In this document: piece by piece, positions 63,404 to 64,000 of the stretch
How positions within the stretch are numbered: the first letter of the stretch is position 1
Layout of the letters: every line of letters begins with the position of its first letter
Program-made: the position numbers and the translations under genes
Assembly: GCA_951799405.1 (NCBI GenBank)
Contig: OX637334.1
Location: 8,804,001-8,868,000 of the forward strand
Length of the DNA: 64,000 nucleotides
Reading direction: 5' to 3'
Source: Agapetus fuscipes
Taxonomy: Eukaryota > Arthropoda > Insecta > Trichoptera > Glossosomatidae
Notes under the pieces: model-generated
Told to the model about the DNA's origin: nothing
The model's database searches: none
Seen by the model: the letters and a program-made list of their open reading frames with translations, nothing else

Positions 63404-64000
63404 ACTGAGTGAAAAAACAAAGTTGTTAGTATCATTCCTTTTAAATGAATGTGTTGTACTAATAAGAAGTACAGATGGGTCTTTGTGTTGTATAGTATAG
63501 CTATTGTTTCCTATATTTATCATGTATATTTTAAAGGTTGAGGATTTTAACAATGGGTTTATCAACTTTAGGCATATGACTAATATTAATGATTTCAAAT
63601 TGGATCTGCGGTCGTCAGACATTTTATATTGAATTGAAAATGGATCTTACAAACCGTGGCTTAGAGAAAGTTGGATTTTGTAACGTTTTGTCAAAATCAA
63701 AGTCGTATTCAGCACTGCCAAAAGACTTGTTTCCTTTAAACGCAAAAAGAGTCATCAACTGACAGTTCAGTTCTTCACACTCTCCTATTGACAACGGATA
63801 CCACTATGATTAAGCGTTGAGAATTCTATTCTTCTCTATACCACTACTTGTAAAATCCATTTTTACCTCTGTATAAAATATGACCATTATGTCCAACATG
63901 GTAGAGTTTATAGCGTAGAATATTTCTAATTAATTTTTGATAATATTATCTCGTACTGTAGAGGAATTATTGACTTAGTGAATTTCATCTCTCACCTATT
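63404..64000. other. Window end, nothing recognised
   Basis: AT-rich DNA without repeats I can name and without a plausible exon on either strand. Confidence 0.45.

Overview
This window is AT-rich animal nuclear DNA with spliced genes, GT-AG introns and dense transposable elements. The genes are metazoan housekeeping genes, including a BicD with the animal domain layout. Many tRNA-derived short elements, TA-flanked MITEs, hAT and Harbinger derivatives, RTE-like LINEs and a small Ty3/gypsy element point to an arthropod, most likely an insect. I cannot fix the order; Lepidoptera is only a weak guess.

Five genes are supported exon by exon. Their phases agree, and for the four complete genes the summed exon lengths are divisible by three. 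From left to right they are: CPSF3 (minus, 5' seven exons only, 1386-4886; the rest lies left of the window), CNOT11 (plus, 5150-11676, nine exons, 476 aa), BRK1/HSPC300 (minus, 18966-19786, three exons, 78 aa), KRI1 (minus, 24630-35186, eleven exons, 928 aa) and BicD (plus, 35990-61724, twelve exons, 725 aa). CPSF3/CNOT11 and KRI1/BicD are head-to-head pairs with start codons 263 and 803 bp apart. CPSF3 and CNOT11 act at opposite ends of poly(A) metabolism (pre-mRNA 3' cleavage and the deadenylase complex). KRI1 serves 40S ribosome assembly, BRK1 the WAVE actin complex, and BicD dynein cargo transport. No operon or pathway cluster is evident.

Almost everything else is repeat. Five short families recur; I name them here: SINE-A and SINE-B (tRNA-derived, with A and B boxes), Rep-C (about 250 bp, at least 22 copies, no recognised origin, tail of TTAGA/ATTATAG units), SINE-D (class II tRNA-like head) and Rep-E (short GGTTGCTAGGGAAA repeat). 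Larger elements are an LTR retrotransposon with identical 264-bp LTRs and an inverted pol (13751-16526), RTE-like LINEs (20169-22647 and 59385-60713), CR1/jockey-like LINE fragments, a Harbinger deletion derivative (48021-49182), two hAT derivatives with 8-bp target duplications, TA-flanked MITEs and foldback elements. Several are nested two or three deep, which gives relative insertion ages.

The 9.1-kb second intron of BicD carries a 1.55-kb minisatellite with a two-level repeat structure (41682-43237). BicD also carries two partial exon duplications (exon 6 and exon 8). I see no previously undescribed functional system. The most unusual features are the hierarchical minisatellite, the in-frame BicD exon 6 duplication, the rearranged LTR element and the unclassified Rep-C family.
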